From the NCBI GenBank assembly GCA_947172415.1, contig OX359191.1:6014001-6078000 (forward strand): 64,000 nt of DNA, read 5' to 3'. Of the stretch, positions 15,201 through 26,720 are shown piece by piece (position 1 is the first letter of the stretch; each line of letters begins with the position of its first letter). Source of the DNA: Chondrosia reniformis. Lineage: Eukaryota; Porifera; Demospongiae; Chondrillida; Chondrillidae. Below the pieces are notes generated by a model, which did not search any database, had not been told where the DNA came from, and worked only from the letters and a program-made list of their open reading frames with translations. Position numbers and translations under genes: made by a program.

Positions 15201-18200
15201 TGCCAAGTCTCAGCGCTTGGGCAGTATCTACTGTAGTAGTCCATGGATGCCAGGCCCCGAAGAGGAGGCTCAGGAGGTCATTCAACTTGTGCTGAGGGTG
15301 CTAAAGGTCATTGAATACTGGCTGGAGTATTACTATCAGGTATGTGGTGGTAATCACTACTAGCCGACTACAGGAGGGAAACACTTTTATCTAGGCTATT
15401 TAATTTCGTACATACAGTCAACTCCTGATATAACAAACCCCAAAATCCCAGCATAATTGTTCATTATAAAAGAAGTTCTTTATAACCAAATGTACTTTGT
15501 TTGCGGATAACAATATAAATAAACTACTCATCAGTGCAGTATGAATACTGTAAACAACTTTAGAATGTACATATGTGGAGTCTCTCCATACATGGTTTAT
15601 TATTTCTCTATGCCACTGTAGGATTTCTATAATAACATTGAATTGAAGCAACAATTAAGAGATTTTTTGTCAGAGATTTGTCAACAGCAGAGATGTTTTG
15701 CTTCATCTGAGATCTTTCAGAAGGTGTCTCTCATTGAATCGTAAGGAGAACTCAAATAGTATTCACTCATATGTTTGGGATTCGAACCATACCATTTTCA
15801 TTTTATAGGAAGTTAATCCACAAATCATCACAGATATTTGGAAGTGACATCCCGTCATTATTACATAGGACAACAAAAGTTGACGTAAGTGGAATATATA
15901 CACTTGTTACCGTGTGATAGTGTTTGAATCCCAAGACTACACATAATGTTTATATTCTTAATTTGATTTGTGTGTGTGTAGCTTGCATACGTCAAGCTGT
16001 TTCCATGGGAAGAGGATTCATCTTCAGCAGTTAGTCTAAAAACACCGAAAGTGGACATCATACAAGACCAGACACCTAAGACAGTGGCACAGCAGCTGAC
16101 CTTGTTACAGTACTCGCTGTTCTCTGCTATCACTCGAAACGAACTCTTGAACAAATCATGGAAGAAAAACAAGGCACCAAATGTTTCAAGAGCAATTAAG
16201 CAAGGAAACAAGGTTCACTTACTAGCATTATACGTAGTTGTGTGTGCAACTCGTACGTACATATGTATGTGCGTATCCTAATTTATTGAGACTCAGCAAC
16301 AATTGTATTTAAAACAAAATTGAACGTTTCATCAGCATAAACTTAGGCTGACGAAGACCTCCAGGTCGAAACATTCAATTTTAGGATTATTATAGAATTT
16401 TAGGATGAATACTTATTATGAACGCAACTAAAAACCCTTATCACTTCATATGTATGTATACGGATATGTATATCTAGGCTCAAGATAATATCTATATATG
16501 CATATTATATAAAACTTGTCTATTTATTAGTACTAATGTTCTAATCCTATCCCTAGACTGCCGCATGGGTCTGCACTGAGGTGCTGCAGAGGCAAACAGA
16601 TGCTGAGAGAGGGGCAGCTATTGAGTTCTTCATACGCGTTGCTCTGGAGTGCTTAGAACACAAGGACCTGTACAGTATGATTATGATTCAATCTGCCTTG
16701 ACCTCTTACACTCTAACCGTTCTAAAATCATCATGGAGCCACATTAACACCAGGGTAACTGTTTATACATCATAACAGCTAATTATGCTTTATAGTATGT
16801 GTCATATGATGCAGTTGAACAAATGTATTTTTAAAATATAATTCAATTTGTAAATCACTATTGATATTTTGTATTTAGCTGAAGGAGAAATTAAGAAATT
16901 TGCGTGTCTACAGTGATACAGCAGGAAAATGCAAGAGGATGAGAGAATTCGTAAAAAGGTAAGTATATAAGTATGTACGTAATACAGTTACTAAGTCCTG
17001 GGAGACAGTGTACATATATACGTACGTACCTGGAGTGATGGATATAGCATACCAATACTCAATGGTACCATTTAAACATAATAATAACAGACTATAATAA
17101 TTCAACTGTATTAAGTCTTATCTTTTGAAGGGTTCATCTTTCGATATTTTGAGCGTCTAGCATGTATACATCTTATTACACATTTATGTTTCTAGCTAGA
17201 ACAACTAATAACTTTATGAATATTTTTCTAAATTACTAGTAAAAAGCCTCCATGTCTGCCTTATATTGGAGCATACCTTGATCAAATTTGGAGTCTAGAG
17301 AGTGCTAGATCAACAAAGAGTTCTCAAGGACTCATCAACTTCTCAAAAATGAAATCGGTAAAGTTATAGATACTGTATATTTCTTTGTTACTTTGCAATC
17401 TTTCAAACCCAGAGAATTTATATTCACACATAAGCATAAAAATTTGTACTTACCCTATTTCATTTTCTTTATTTTACTTGTAGCTTCATGAAATTATAGA
17501 TTCACTTTTACACTTTCAATCAAAGCCTTACAGCTTCACTCCAAATATCAAGGTATGAATAAATGTAATACAGTTTGCAGTAGGCATATACACACACAAT
17601 GGTTCCAGGCATTAGTTCATTGTGAACCTAGGAGACATTATATACCAGCTGTCCTGGGTTCTTTGATTTTTCCTCCTTGCTTGAGACTGACCTTGATTAT
17701 TGATGTATTCACCCAGCTCTCCTGTGGTTGATGGTGGTCAGTGACCCAATGATTAAGATGACCTCTCCTACTGGAAATGGGCTGGGTCTTTTGATTATCT
17801 GCTTGTCCTGATAAGAGAGTCACCACTAATTAATGAATTGCAACTAATTACATAGTTGTAGATAGTATTATAAGGGGAACATGAGGAAAGCATTGCTGTG
17901 GCAGTTGTAACTCAGTGACTGAGCACCAGTGGTCATAACCAGCTATCCTTAGTTCAATTCCAAGTGATTGCTTCTTTTGTGTTTTCCCTCTTTGAGATTG
18001 TAATTACTTCTGGTTTGATTGATTACCTTTTATGGGTAATATTCAGAGCCGAAAGATGATGTATGAGCTCATGATCACCACATCTTAGAAAATTAAAGGA
18101 CCTAAATTGTACAGCACCATTGTTAGGCCCTTCTCGGATATTGTACTTGCGTACATGTATGAGGATACAATTATGGTAAATAATTATATAACTTTTCATA

Positions 18201-18307
18201 TGTTTTCCTTTTTCTTTCATCTCCAGTTAATTCGATACATCTACTTTGTAGACTCATACACAGATGATCAACTATATGAACTATCACTATCATTAAAGTC
18301 AAATTAA
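253..18307 (+). CDS. RASGRF: RasGRF-type Ras/Rho guanine nucleotide exchange factor (DH-PH-REM-CDC25), ~22 exons
   Basis: Exons joined by eye: 253-509, 591-990, 2998-3093, 5134-5282, 5443-5599, 5786-5893, 6299-6409, 7848-8096, 8816-8900, 11275-11465, about 13336-13542, 13653-13823, 13893-13995, 14375-15339, 15622-15740, 15809-15884, 15982-16212, 16557-16754, 16879-16958, 17240-17357, 17484-17552, 18227-18307 (stop). They sum to about 1406 codons. Domain order: Ser-rich N-terminus with a coiled coil (ELEKEIQRLKCENEDIREQ), DH (from VFKKFLLSEGQYLNNL to ELLELPYKR and IQNYIEIL), PH ending in the NWVKLFHESIEEAE helix, REM first half (FFSIYPAFTSSKTVLHSLI), a ~300-residue Ser/Pro-rich insert, REM second half (VLRVLKVIEYWLEYYY), CDC25 (VAQQLTLLQYSLFSAITRNE to the C-terminus). 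The coiled coil before DH, the absence of histone folds and the stop just after CDC25 favour RasGRF over SOS. The N-terminal PH and IQ of RasGRF were not seen and may lie upstream; ATG at 262 is a possible start. The exon 10/11 join is problematic, so two genes are possible. Confidence 0.85.
1565..2248. mobile_element. Intronic DNA transposon/MITE with imperfect terminal inverted repeats
   Basis: The left end reads GGCAGGTGCACCT near 1572. The right end, read on the other strand, is GGCGGGTGCACCT near 2233, giving an imperfect inverted repeat. The interior is GC-richer than the surrounding intron. It contains a 133-codon open frame (1868-2269) with no recognisable domain that runs past the right terminus. 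No target duplication could be fixed. It sits in intron 2 of the exchange factor. Confidence 0.5.
8197..8404. mobile_element. MITE in the intron after the first PH exon
   Basis: The left end is TACCAAATGGCCGGAAATTT. The reverse complement of the right end is TACCGTATGACCGTAAATTT. This is a 20-bp inverted repeat with four mismatches. The ~170-bp interior has no coding capacity and repeats of 'atttggtgga'. Confidence 0.65.
9006..9342. mobile_element. MITE in the intron between PH exons
   Basis: The left end TACCATATGCATACAAATTT is inverted at the right end as TACCATATGTGTACAAATTT (reverse complement of 9322-9341). Internal 'cacgaa' motifs occur near both arms. There is no coding capacity. Confidence 0.6.
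12456..12601. repeat. Three-copy tandem repeat, ~49-bp unit
   Basis: Three near-identical units carry 'ctacaattgccacagca' followed by 'taccaccctcatgttacccc' and 'tcttagacca'. The array is in the intron between the end of the PH domain and the REM exon. Confidence 0.8.
16290..16435. repeat. Intronic inverted repeat with a hammerhead-like core
   Basis: AAAATTGAACGTTTC near 16314-16330 faces GAAACATTCAATTTT at 16368-16382 as imperfect inverted arms. Between them lie CTGACGA (16348-16354), a GACC/GGTC stem with a 4-base loop, and GAAA (16368-16371). That is the arrangement of a hammerhead ribozyme core. A tail 'atgaacgcaacta' follows and recurs near 40918 and, inverted, near 63971. The repeat is in the intron before the exon at 16557. 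Confidence 0.45.
17880..18060 (+). repeat. tRNA-derived SINE-like repeat, copy 1
   Basis: An A-box-like stretch (GTAACTCAGTGACTGAGC, near 17906) is followed ~45 bp later by a B-box-like AGTTCAATTCC (near 17951). A non-tRNA body 'gattgcttcttttgtgttttccct' and a tail 'gggtaatattcaga' follow. The copy at 34243 is closer to a tRNA (TAGCTCAGTGACAGAGC and GGTTCCATTCC). It lies in the last intron of the exchange factor. Confidence 0.55.
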
Positions 18308-18996
18308 TGCAGTTGTTATTTTGTATATATTATACATTAATATTGCATAATATATTTTGTCATTATAAATTTATATAATACTATATGACATTATTACAGT
18401 TTATACCTGGTATACATACGTAATACCAGTATGCATATAGCTGCAGTATAATGTACCCAACATATAGTCACTGTAGTAATGTGTATAGTTAGTTATAATA
18501 GATCAGTCACTTAAATTTCAGTGTATTATATATGCCACTTCAAATTCTCTATAATAATAATAATAATAGATTTTTATAATTGTGACATGCCATATATATA
18601 TATACAATTTGGTTTATAAGTCACATATAAAAATGTATATATATATACAGATCCATGCAAAACAATGTCTGCAGCTGCTATATATATGAGATTAATAATT
18701 TTAGGGATACAAATTTGGTACACCGATGTAAATATGCTTCCAGTTCGTTTCACCATGCATAAAGCCATGGCCAAGCCTGCAGGGACAGTCTTACCCATGC
18801 CTAGAAAGGCTAAGTTGTTCTGCTCTTGAACAAGACATTTGTACTCCCTTTAGCATGCATGGTATAGCTGTATTCAATTGTACTAATAATTAGAGATCTA
18901 CGTATAAAGGTGGGTAAAGATTTTAGAGGGGAAATTTCCTAAGGCTTTAGCAAGTAAGTAATTATAGTTGATTTGGAGGTTGTATACAATTATCTA
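18308..18996. other. 3' flank of the exchange factor, no gene seen
   Basis: AT-rich sequence with microsatellite-like TA runs. No further exon was found. The stretch is repeated at 34660-35245 as part of the segmental duplication. Confidence 0.6.
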
Positions 18997-19350
18997 TACT
19001 CCGTTGCCGGGGCAACTGCCTGTGTTTAATTTTCGTAACCGTGATATAACAGGATTTAAGAAGCTATATTCTACACCGGCTTCTTAAATCCTGTTATATC
19101 CCTGCCCAAATAAGACGTTTCTACTTGGAGGGTGGACAATTCTCCTTACATTTAGAACAGTTAGGGTAGTCAGGGCAAGAGCATTCTATAAAGTCGTCAG
19201 CGTTTAATTAAGCAAAACCAACCAGACGCTAGATGAGCCATCCTCAAAGTCCCGCCAAAATAACGATAAGAAGCGACGGAGTACCACAACGCGCCCTCGT
19301 GACTCGTATGTATAAAATCCATATACACCTCAGCGCCGTGGTATAACTAA
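18997..19350. mobile_element. Double-hairpin DNA element, copy 1
   Basis: The element starts with CTCCGTTGCCGGGGCAAC and ends near GCGCCGTGGTAT. It carries a strong hairpin (GATATAACAGGATTTAAGAA and its inverse at 19042-19099). A ~90%-like copy lies inverted at 31312-31692. The duplicated locus at 35236 lacks it, which gives an empty-site comparison. There is no coding capacity. Confidence 0.7.
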
Positions 19351-19808
19351 TACATATATATGAATTGACCACCTTATCTACAGTATTTCTACTATATACA
19401 TATTTATCTACATCAACACATTATGTAGGAGGTTATTAGCTAATGTACTGCCTAGACCAGCTATATACATACATTCCAACAACTACATGCTAAGATAATT
19501 TTACATTCTGGGGCTCAAGGTGGCTGAGGATACTTGAGAGTCCACTGGTATATAGCTAGATAGGCTAATCTGCATGCGTTCCCTGCAGGGAAGAAAATGT
19601 TAATTTAGAATTTGGGGTGGTAGATCTGTTTGGAGGTTGAAGCCACTCCAGGGCAGCTACAAGGGCTGATGGTAGGAGAGGTGTCCGAGGAGGAGGCCTT
19701 CCACCTTGCATCCTTATATATATCTTTGAGGATTACAAAAACCGTTTGTGGAATTACATTGGAAGCAGTAGTATAGTATGCTCAACTCTAAAATTCAATA
19801 TATATGAT

Positions 19809-20903
19809 TACAAGTTAAATAAAAACATTCAAAAATGAAGTTAAAAGTAGGGATGGCACTATAACAGTGATTGGCACATCTAGAAAAAGTAACGAAACAT
19901 CATATGGTAAGGCTAACATTGCAGAAGTGGCATACTGAAACTTAACTATACACATCACTTCTATGTTTGGGCGCATCATGGATATATATACTAGAAGTAG
20001 GGATCGATGCGCCCAAACATAGAAGTGATGTGTATAGTTATGTTTCAGTATGCCACTTCTGCAATGTTAGCCTTACCATATGATCACTTTCTTGTTTCAT
20101 TACTTTTTCTAGATGTGCCAATCACTGTTATAGTGCCATCCCTACTTTTAACTTCATTTTTGAATGTTTTTATTTAACTTGTATTGCTCCTTTTTTCTTG
20201 TTAATATTTGTTTTGAAAGTTTTCTTGGCGAAAACTCGAAATAAAGTAGCAGAATAGACGATATAATAGAGAGCTCTAAATTAAAAAATGGCGTCCGAAA
20301 AGATCCCAAATTTGATAAGATGTTTTCTACCGTTCTTTAACATTCAGTTTAGGATATTAAAGGGTCCATAATCGTTAAGAATACGACTGTATATAGGCCC
20401 TGCAAAGCGACTAAGAAATTCGATCGCGGGTAACGGCAGTACCACAAATATTACTCATTCGGGTTACTTATTTTATATACAGAGAATTTGAAACTTAATT
20501 AAAAAATGGCGTTCAAAGAGGCCCTAAATTTGGCACTTTCAAAAGTAACACGCTTCGGTTGGAGCGCGTTGAAATCTAGGGTAGCCTATTCCCTAGTTCG
20601 GAAACATTCATGACGATTTAGTATTTGTATGTACCTGCGTAAGTTCGCATGTTAGCGCTAGTTCATTTGAAAAAAGAAGAAGAAGAAGAAAAAATGAGGA
20701 ATTGCAGAATTTGGCCTATTTCGGTTTAACCACTTTGCGAAGGTTGTAGAGCATCGTAACATGTTTTGGCGTTTGGAAAAGCATGCAAAAACGACTGCAA
20801 ACACACAAATGCAACCGAAAATCTGAACGTTGTTGATTTATGAGGTGTTAATTGATAATACATTGAATAGGGCGGCCATGTTTTTTTTCGGCCATCCCTA
20901 CTT
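19809..20903. mobile_element. Large foldback transposon
   Basis: Arms 19809-19980 and 20007-20187 are near-perfect inverted copies of ~175 bp around a ~25-bp spacer. AAGTAGGGATGGC at 19845 is inverted at 20891-20903 as GCCATCCCTACTT, which looks like the terminal repeat. Two 'aaaaatggcg' segments lie in the right body. Partial relatives are at 38010-38095 and 54090-54800. The whole element is missing from the duplicate locus near 35490. Confidence 0.75.
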
Positions 20904-21118
20904 ATAGAGTACTACCGTATATACTCTATATAGAGTACTACCGTATATACTCTATATAGAGTACTACCGTATATACTCTATATATACCGTATATACTCTA
21001 TATATACCGTATATACTCTATATATACCGTATATACTCTATATAGAGTACTACCGTATATACTCTATATAGAGTACAACCGTATATACTCTATGAGAGTA
21101 CTACCGTATATACTCGAT
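20904..21118. repeat. Palindromic tandem repeat (TATAGAGTACTACCGTATATACTC)n
   Basis: About eight units of 18-29 bp, each containing ACCGTATATACTCTATATAG. The units are partly self-complementary (gagtact, gtatatac, ctatatag). The array directly abuts the right end of the foldback element. Confidence 0.85.
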
Positions 21119-21741
21119 GATAACCCATAGATTATATATGGCGACTATCTGTAATAATACTTACAGTCTGCCCCACCCATTTCCAAATAAGCTAAGTCAT
21201 CCATGCATGGGGGATTCTCTGAACAAAGATTCTTTGCTGGACTTCTGCGTTTACTGAAGGTAAATGAGCATAATTCGGAATGGCGGGGAAACTTGGAACA
21301 GCAGGAAAAGCACATATGGTGCGGGTCTATCAAAGGTAAACTAATGCTCTTTCGGAGTAGCTATGCTACTTCGGCCTCTAGGTCTAGCTAAATTCGTTTT
21401 ACCTTGTATATCTAGTAGTCAATCAGTTAAATACAAGATCTTACAATCACTCTGGTTATGTTGCTATGTTCGAATTCTGCTGTCGTACTGATATCAGAAT
21501 TGTGCAGTCAACCGAAAAATTATCGCGGCTTTGTAACTATATTTATGTAGCCTACTGCAGATAATATTAAAGTCTACATAGTGACAAAACCCATAGACTT
21601 TCCTTGCTGTAGTAATGGTAATTCTGTATACTTCGGCTCAGGTGATCTATGATTTCTTTGCTTTTATTCCTCCTTTGATTTTTTTTGGCCAGCAATATTA
21701 TAGTAGTAAGCAATGTAATAGTATCTGAGTGTCAAAATTCA

Positions 21742-24700
21742 TCAGTCTAATGCATGATACACAATGACATAGCTATTAATAATTAAAGCGATTCCCATCA
21801 ATAGAATGACTAGCCAAATGGAAGCATTTTCTACTGGACGCTTTGAACCTGTATAATATAATCAAATATTTCCATGTAATAGAGTATTATTTGGCTATGT
21901 CAGCTTTAAGTATAAACTGTAATACAATAGGAGTTGAAGTTTATGCAAGTAATAAATAATTTTATTATGCATTATATTATATATAAGCAAGTTTTTACTT
22001 CAAAGGATATACCGTGAGACCTCACTTAACCGCACACATCTGTTTTGTGCAAATATCCGGATAAATTGAGGGAATTGGAGAAGTGAGGGATATATCGTTG
22101 ATACAAAATATTTCTATATACCGATCTTAATGCCCCATTCGGTCAGAAAATGCACCTTAATGCATATGGTATGTTGATTTATTAGGGTGTGCTTGTTTGT
22201 ACAGGCATATTTCTTTTTTATCTTTTCCTGCCAATACTTTCCTTGGTCTTTATGGTTGTAAACAAGCAGCCATTCCCTTTGAGGGAAATTATACGGAAAG
22301 TGAGGTTTTCGGATAAGTGCGCTAAAATAACAAACTGTATACGTAGTCTATATAATCTATGCACAGTGTAAATCTTTTACTAGCAAAAACAGCAACGGAA
22401 CATGCAGGAACCGGTTATGAGAGTTTCGGTTAAGCAAGGTCTCACATCACATTTTTAAAGAAGGAATAATTAATACAATATGCCTATTATATAAATTCAA
22501 TTTCTAGGTATTCTGCTTACCATTTTCATTGCTGTTTTTTGGAGGGAACTGAAATGGTATATCCTTCAGTTCTGTTGTTATAAGCAGAAAGGAAGCACTT
22601 TAAAAATAAGCCAATGTTAGAAAATTGTCATTGTCATTGTCATTGCTTTTTGCATACATATGAACATACATACATTATGAATTGTGAGTGCCTTATCCTA
22701 CAATGCTTACTGTGGTGGAGTTCGGTTTTCTGCTTGTAGTCATTTTCTGTCCAGATAGTGAACATGGTATCATTGTTTAATATTCGGCCTGATTGAATAT
22801 TACAAGAGATATGATTCTGTATGTTACAGCTCCATTTCTGTCCAAGGATGTCTATAGTGACCCTTTTAACTCTGAAATCCTCACAGTTATCATCCTATAT
22901 AATATTTATATATCACGTTACCAGGGCAACCGGGTGATATCTGGGGTGTTATGTACTAGTTATACCACACTCAAATGTGATACTTAGCATCACACTTGAG
23001 TGTGGTATAATTAATATATATCATGTATGACTTGAATCAATTGTAAGGTGATGATAAGTAAATATAATTACTGGTGATATAACATTTATCACTATAGTTC
23101 AAGTGTGAAATATAAGGTTTATAACACCCCAGATATCACCCGGTTGCCCCGGTAACATGATATATAAACCTTATATTTCTAGTGATAAACATTATATCAC
23201 CAGTAGACCTACTCATATTAATTATCTTTGGGATGGTACATCCTTCGACTTTTGAGCGTTTAAAAACGCAGTTTGTTTCCGTTTCTTCATCAAACCTTTC
23301 GACCCTGGGGGTCTTTTTCAGTGACTGATGAAGACCCCAAGGGTCAATGCAGTTATAAGGAATCCTTTTATCATATTTACTTATCATCACCTTACAATAC
23401 CTTATTATCACCTTTACAATTGATTCAAGTCATAAGTGGTATAACTGGTACAGTAGGAACAAGTTAATACAAGAAGTGTAATAAATCTTATTTGTTATTC
23501 AGGCATTCCTTCGTTTTTTTAACCATTTGATCCCAGACTGCCTGAATGCAATGACAATGTGGGGTATTACTTTCTGATCACCTAACTACTTCATATATAA
23601 ATTACAGTAATTGATACTTACCTTTAAACTGAAGGAAATGTACAAGTAATTTCCATTTCTAGTAGCTGTTCCATTTATTATGACTGTCATGTCTATTTAC
23701 AAATAATGCAATATATGGAAGTCAAAACCTAAATTAAGTGTTGCTAGTCATGATCAATAACCTTGTATTAATACATGTATTATAGAGATATGTATGACTG
23801 GTTACAGGTGTTGACTAGCCCCGGCCATGCTTTTATTGTAGCCATACAGGAAAATCAATATGTAATATATAAAGTTGAATAATCTGGTACAGGTGGTAAT
23901 ATTCGTTTATAAATACCTAGCTATGTAGTCCTTAGAGATATCTCCTGACTACTCTGTACAAAGTAGTGGTCAGCCACACTTTTAACTGCACCCCTTATCT
24001 GCTAATAAGGAAGCCACAAGCTTTTTTATTTTTGGGAGTACTTATTAGCAGACTAGCCACTCAATTAAGCTTCCATCAAGGATGAAACAGCTGTCTATGG
24101 CTCGACCATCTTTTTGAGTGGCTAGGGGAGACTCTGGTTCCCATCAAGCAAACTTTGGTTCCGCCCATTAGCTCATTGCACTCCTCAGGGGGCATGAGTG
24201 GGCAGGGGTAATATCCAGAGTTCAATGATTATGATGATGACAAAATACGAATGGCATGATGCATCCTAAGATACATAAAAGACTATTAAAATTACTAATG
24301 TTTGTCTTGTGGTATCTTTTAAATCCTGTTTTAATATTTTGTAATGGAGATTAATATATCAACACTTACTGTAAATACAGATAACCTTTTCTAGTGATCT
24401 ACAAGTTTGTTCAATAGTTTGCATCTGCCACTGTACAGTTTGTGATGAACCTTGAATTGACATATCTACTTGGTAGCCAAGTTTGTATTCCAATCTTCTA
24501 GTATTAGCAATTTTTGTTATACCGTTTTCCACTTCATGGTCGATGAGATTGCCATCAACTTTAAGTTGAGCTCTGAAATCATTAGTATAGACTTCTAAAA
24601 CATGTCTTTTGGAGGTGCTTTCAATGTAGATGGACAAACTGCACTCTTCTACATTTGACAAATACAATATTTAGGTAATGTCTCATAAATACATATGTAA

Positions 24701-25755
24701 TTAGTATTTCAATTAATGATGAATACATCCTTAAGTATGAAAGTACAATCCCCTAGAAATTACTTGGATACACTATAGCTAAAAAATAAGTATAGTATAT
24801 TAAAATGGTTAAAATATCATTTTCCCACTCATAAGCATAAGTCTAAACACAGTTCCTTATATCAGAATGTTTCTCTAACTTGTCTATATACGTATGGCTA
24901 ATAGAAATAGGTGTCTCAGGTATTTGTTCTATGGGTATAATTAGGGCATCGTTGAAATTATGGTTTGTAGAGGTAAAGACTAGACCTATGATTGTTCTAC
25001 TCCTTAGCATTTGAGAGGTTTCTCCTACATACTGTACACCAAGGTTACAAGTTACGTATAAGGTACACAACATTCCTATTTTGACATCCTAGGGGATCAT
25101 TATACTTTTATTAGGTCTACCAATATACTGAACAGAACTCTTAAAGATATAGGGCCAGTAACTAAATAGGGACATGTTTTATATTGCTTATTGGTACTTT
25201 TCTTACATGCCCACCTGAAAGCATCCCTTTAGGACCTACAGGCAGGGGAGAGTTAGCATCACAGGGCACTCCACCTTCAGCTAATGACCTCCCAACCAGT
25301 ATCCTATCTTTCTCATTGGAACTGATCATAGTTTGGAAAAAGGTCAAAGTTTAGACCAAGCTAATCTGCAAGGATGTAGCCTATTACATAGGTTATTTAA
25401 AGACAACAAGGGTTCAACAACCATTAGGGACTTAACCACCTATGTACTATGTCTATTCTATAGGTGAAAAAGGTCTATAGGGGACTATACCTATAGTGAG
25501 CACTTTGGAGAAGGATATAAGAGTCTTTACCTGTGGCAGCCAACTTTATGGGAATAAGTGACTCATTAGTGACCCAGAGAGTCTTTCTAAAAGTTATTTG
25601 ACACTTCTTTGAAGGTGAGTAAGATGGTGCCACAAGACAGCCTGGGATTTTTAAGCATATTAGCTACTTTTTACAGTTCAACTATTAGGTAGGTTTTACT
25701 TACCAGCAACAACGGTGGGGAGGTTTAACAAAAGGATCAATATACTAAAATACAT
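21742..25755 (-). CDS. Small single-pass surface protein (signal peptide, novel ectodomain, TM), 5 exons
   Basis: Exons on the minus strand: 25704-25755 (ATG, signal peptide MYFSILILLLNLPTVVA), 24370-24648, 23622-23692, 22521-22563 and 21742-21848 (stop). They total 552 nt and 183 residues. The ectodomain begins EECSLSIYIEST, has few Cys and two NxT sites (NMT, made at the exon junction, and NGT). It resembles no family I can name, though its strand-like pattern (VDGNLIDHEVENG) is Ig/FN3-like in style. The last exon encodes a TM helix (ASIWLVILLMGIALIINSYV) and a tail of only about seven residues, so it has no signalling motif. Skipping exon 3 with an alternative acceptor at 22571 also stays open. 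The gene meets the exchange factor tail to tail. Its two last exons are duplicated and broken at 35515-36352. Confidence 0.65.
22010..22448. mobile_element. MITE with GTGAGACCT termini
   Basis: The left end GTGAGACCTCACTTAACCG is inverted at the right end as GTGAGACCTTGCTTAACCG. Both ends have a pogo/Tigger-like style, and an internal 'atatccggataa' is present. It lies in the last intron of the surface-protein gene. The same element is in the duplicate at 35785-36205, so it was inserted before the duplication. Confidence 0.65.
22911..23165. mobile_element. Foldback element with GTTACC/GGGCAAC ends
   Basis: Outer arms are near 22911-22953 (…GGTGATATCTGGGGTGTTAT) and 23121-23163 (its inverse). 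An inner hairpin (GTTATACCACACTCAA with TTGAGTGTGGTATAA) lies between them. The duplicate locus near 36640 has only a short 'ttaccatggcaatgagc' remnant. A similar remnant is at 47819. Confidence 0.7.
23215..23350 (-). repeat. Decayed hammerhead-like inverted pair
   Basis: On the minus strand CTGAAAA, a GACCC/GGGTC stem and GAAA occupy 23297-23321. On the plus strand CTGATGA, a GACCC/GGGTC stem and then AATG start at 23325. The layout is like the repeat at 16290-16435, but each core has lost conserved bases. Confidence 0.4.
24120..24245. repeat. SINE tail fragment
   Basis: 'catgagtgggcaggggtaatatccagag' and 'gatgatga' match the tail of the SINE copy at 34385 ('catgagtgggtggggtaatattcaga'). 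An inverted copy is at 33610-33645. Confidence 0.45.
24843..25520 (-). mobile_element. Penelope-like retroelement remnant with GIY-YIG endonuclease fragment
   Basis: The frame at 24843-25073 reads LYVTCNLGVQYVGETSQMLR. This matches the 'C..C..qYVGeT...LR.R' start of GIY-YIG endonucleases encoded by Penelope-like elements. The upstream frame (25162-25347) is broken. The flank 25455-25520 belongs to a dispersed family also found at 32485, 63390 and 63690. The remnant sits in intron 1 of the surface-protein gene and is clearly non-functional. Confidence 0.5.
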
Positions 25756-26720
25756 CCTTGCAATGCCAAGTACGTAGACATTCTATAATACCATCAGCTT
25801 CTTTTCACTCAATTGCAATTGCGTAATATATTACCACCATATCCATGAATAACGTTAACTTGTGGTTTAAGATTTTTATATAGAAACTTCAGCTATATCC
25901 CTCATAAAAAGAGGTTCTTTATTTGTAATTCTTTAGCTTAACAACTATCAGTGCTAATACCTATTCGACAAAAAAGATATAGTCTAAGTAAACTTTAATC
26001 CTTTTTAGTGAATCTATATAATAGCACCCTTAGATTATATATATAAACTTACATAAGTCTATGATTACACCTACGTATTCTCTGACTTGTTGAAATAACT
26101 AAGTCTTAATAGTGAATTCTATATAAGTATACATAATGGTTATACCTAACTGTATATTGATATTACAAATCCCATATAGCTATAAGAGCCTTACCTTCTC
26201 TTAGCTTGTTTGTGAAATAGAATGATAATTATAGTATGATACAACATAGAAGTGGTAGGTTCTACTGTTAATATTATCTTAGTTTGACAGTATGTGTACC
26301 TCAATTTTAGACTCTGGTAAAGTCTAAACCCACCCCATGCCAAATCCTAGGAATCTGACTGCCTTTTCACTGAAAGTCACTGAACACCTCCACAGGTAAA
26401 CATATAAGGTGTCCGAGTGAAGATAAAAGCACTATCAATCTATTTAAACTAGGTGATTACAGAAAAGTTACTCTTTATAACATTTTTCCCACAAGCCAAA
26501 TGTCACATATGATTCAGCTTTACCAATCATGAATACAATTAGTATACATGTATCAAACTATATTCTATGCATGTCATGTACATAAGTTGTAAATAAAAGT
26601 ACTGTGACACTGTATATATAAGTTCAAACTGTCAGCTATAATTCACTAATGCCTATAGTAGACATTTAAAAAGACCCATGTATGGAGTGCCAAATGGGTC
26701 AAAATATGTAAGCAAATTTT
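25756..26720. other. Intergenic, no gene seen
   Basis: AT-rich upstream flank of the minus-strand surface protein. No open frame with a domain or clean splice sites was found. Its promoter would lie at the left edge. Confidence 0.5.

Noticed and set aside
17890-17975. Functional tRNA gene
   Set aside because: A and B boxes are present, but the acceptor and anticodon arms do not fold. It fits a SINE head.
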